From Dehalococcoidia bacterium (GTDB lineage Bacteria > Chloroflexota > Dehalococcoidia > Lucifugimonadales > Lucifugimonadaceae), in contig JANQEF010000044.1 of the NCBI GenBank assembly GCA_028278465.1, positions 1 to 6,795 on the forward strand: a DNA stretch of 6,795 nt. Reading direction: 5' to 3'. Numbering within the stretch: the stretch's first letter is position 1; every line of letters starts with the position of its first letter. Below, piece by piece: positions 6,040-6,795 of this stretch. The notes beneath the pieces were generated by a model. The model had not been told where the DNA came from. It made no database searches and was given only the letters and a program-made list of their open reading frames with translations. The translations under genes were made by a program, and so were the position numbers.

Positions 6040-6049
6040 CGAAACGCGT
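6040..6049 (+). repeat. Single copy of the CGAAACGCGT element
   Basis: An exact 10-base match to the right arm of the inverted repeat at 6202-6230, lying 3 bp after a GTAGC/GCTAC hairpin (6023-6037). Possible operator half-site. Confidence 0.35.
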
Positions 6050-6201
6050 AAGCGGCACACCACTCCTTACTAACCCAATCGCTCTCTGATCGGAGCGCAC
6101 CGCAAGAAAGACACCAACCCTAAAGTCGGACCGAAGGTGTGTGTAGTGACAGACGTCTGCGTTCGCCTCGGCCTTGACCATTCCAGCTCCACGCCGCGAG
6201 T

Positions 6202-6230
6202 ACGCGTTTTCGTAAACCGGCGAAACGCGT
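6202..6230. promoter_or_regulatory. Inverted repeat ACGCGTTT...AAACGCGT, candidate operator
   Basis: ACGCGTTT (6202-6209) and AAACGCGT (6223-6230) are perfect 8-bp arms 13 bp apart, giving a centre-to-centre distance of two helical turns (21 bp). The palindrome is centred about 83 bp upstream of the likely transcription start of the plus-strand secreted-protein gene, a typical activator position. A third copy lies at 6040-6049. The bound factor is unknown. Confidence 0.4.
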
Positions 6231-6283
6231 GTGCTCGATTTCACAACTATTTATGACCATGCGTCCTCTGTGGAGCAGAATCG

Positions 6284-6292
6284 TGCTATATT
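6284..6292 (+). promoter_or_regulatory. Extended -10 promoter candidate for the right-hand secreted-protein gene
   Basis: TGCTATATT contains an extended -10 (TGn plus TATATT, 5 of 6 to TATAAT). No good -35 is present at normal spacing, which extended -10 promoters or activator-dependent promoters can tolerate. The start point would be near 6299, about 71 nt before the ATG at 6370. Confidence 0.45.
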
Positions 6293-6369
6293 CCCGCGCC
6301 TGCTTATGGAGTCGGATTGATCAATACCGACAGTTCAGCCAGTAGTCGGACTAGTTGCGCGGGCAGGAA

Positions 6370-6795
6370 ATGGGACGGACCGACTCACATAGTTTGTCGG
6401 CGTGGCGAGCGGTGCTCCTGCTGATCGCACTGGCTGCTGCGACAGGCGGCTTTCTCAGCCAGGATGCCGAAGCCCAATCTACGGGCTCGATCACTCGTTC
6501 AGTCCTGACCACGTCTGTCGCTCCGGGCGATCTTGTAACAGTCACTCTTACACCAACGGGAATCAGTGACTTCTATGCGGCACGCGAAAACCTGGGTGTG
6601 TTGCGCCTGGTAGAGCACGATGCAGACGTCCTCGACGACGGCGCGTTCATAAACATCACCAACTCGCCCATCGCCTACGTCGTGGAGATACCTGTCGGCG
6701 CCAGTCCGGGCCAGCAGTTCGCAATCTCCGGCGATTTCTGGGAAGACCCCGGGGCCGAGTCAGCGGTCGATCCCGTCGAGACGGTGCTGACAGTC
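6370..6795 (+). CDS. Secreted surface protein, N-terminal fragment (truncated by window end)
   Basis: An open frame of 142 codons starts at ATG 6370 and is still open at the right edge. It encodes a clear signal peptide: R13, a hydrophobic core AVLLLIALAAATGGFL (14-29) and an AEA-Q cleavage site after A35. The mature part begins STGSITRSVLTTSVAPGDLV and continues as an all-beta, cysteine-free region (VTVTLTPTG, AYVVEIPVG, FAISGDFWEDP, ETVLTV). It resembles the 'TRS...PGG.VTVT...' beta domains I associate with secreted Chloroflexota proteins that often end in EF-hand/'ITRDE' modules; that link is from memory and untested. AGGA is present but only 1 nt from the ATG, so start choice rests mainly on the signal peptide; an in-frame TTG at 6355 is an alternative. 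The gene is divergent from the PKD protein gene and shares its promoter region. The function is unknown beyond a probable surface or matrix role. Confidence 0.82.
   Translation, partial: MGRTDSHSLSAWRAVLLLIALAAATGGFLSQDAEAQSTGSITRSVLTTSVAPGDLVTVTLTPTGISDFYAARENLGVLRLVEHDADVLDDGAFINITNSPIAYVVEIPVGASPGQQFAISGDFWEDPGAESAVDPVETVLTV

Larger units (their letters stand above)
5593..6369. other. Divergent intergenic region of lower GC between two secreted-protein genes
   Basis: These 777 bp are visibly richer in A+T than the flanking genes. Small open frames on both strands have no ribosome binding site, no recognisable domain and no codon bias matching the neighbours, so no gene is called. The region holds a minus-strand promoter candidate (5844-5871), a plus-strand extended -10 (6284-6292), a hairpin GTAGC/GCTAC (6023-6037), a palindrome GGCCG-GAT-CGGCC (5947-5959) and three copies of a CGAAACGCGT-like element. 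The leader of the minus-strand gene would be about 245 nt. The size suggests complex regulation, or the remains of a decayed gene. Confidence 0.6.

Noticed and set aside
5930..6244. 104-codon minus-strand open frame with a GTG start
   Set aside because: No Shine-Dalgarno sequence and no recognisable domain; it would cover the CGAAACGCGT elements and lies next to the plus-strand promoter candidate.
1..6795. Search for tRNA, rRNA, CRISPR arrays, insertion sequences and toxin-antitoxin genes
   Set aside because: No cloverleaf-like sequence, regularly spaced identical repeats, transposase motifs or paired terminal inverted repeats were seen by eye.

Overview
The window comes from a bacterial genome of high GC content. 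Its coding style points to a Chloroflexota lineage such as SAR202 or another Dehalococcoidia. That is an inference from three things: secreted PKD proteins that end in a calcium-loop plus 'ITRE'-type helix module, a LuxR-type regulator placed directly before a GspE/PilB-like gene, and Shine-Dalgarno-led, GC-rich genes. No rRNA or marker gene is present to confirm it. Another GC-rich phylum cannot be excluded.

Left block (1-911, minus strand): a LuxR/NarL-type response regulator with a degenerate receiver is followed, with a one-base stop/start overlap, by the first 59 codons of a probable GspE/PilB-type secretion or pilus ATPase that runs off the left edge. The regulator's start codon sits at the foot of a perfect 7-bp inverted repeat whose loop holds the ribosome binding site.

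Middle block (912-3587): a 670-bp divergent intergenic region carries helically phased GGTG repeats, several small palindromes and a twin CTGACAGA repeat. It leads into a plus-strand two-component pair: an OmpR/PhoB-type response regulator, then a soluble GAF-like/HisKA/HATPase histidine kinase. The two genes are separated by an 89-bp spacer containing a small stem-loop.

Right block (3588-6795): a 631-residue secreted protein on the minus strand (signal peptide, cohesin-like domain, four PKD-type repeats, C-terminal EF-hand/dockerin-like module) is convergent with the kinase. It is divergent from a second secreted protein, truncated by the right edge. The two share a 777-bp non-coding region of visibly lower GC, which holds a promoter candidate for each direction and a recurring CGAAACGCGT element. 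Both proteins have an AQ(T/S)TGS sequence around the predicted signal-peptidase site, which suggests they belong to one cell-surface system.

Working together: the soluble kinase and its OmpR-type partner are a probable signalling pair. The divergent LuxR-type regulator probably acts on the secretion/pilus genes it precedes. The secreted proteins look like calcium-dependent extracellular adhesion or matrix components. No regulatory link between these blocks is demonstrated by the sequence.
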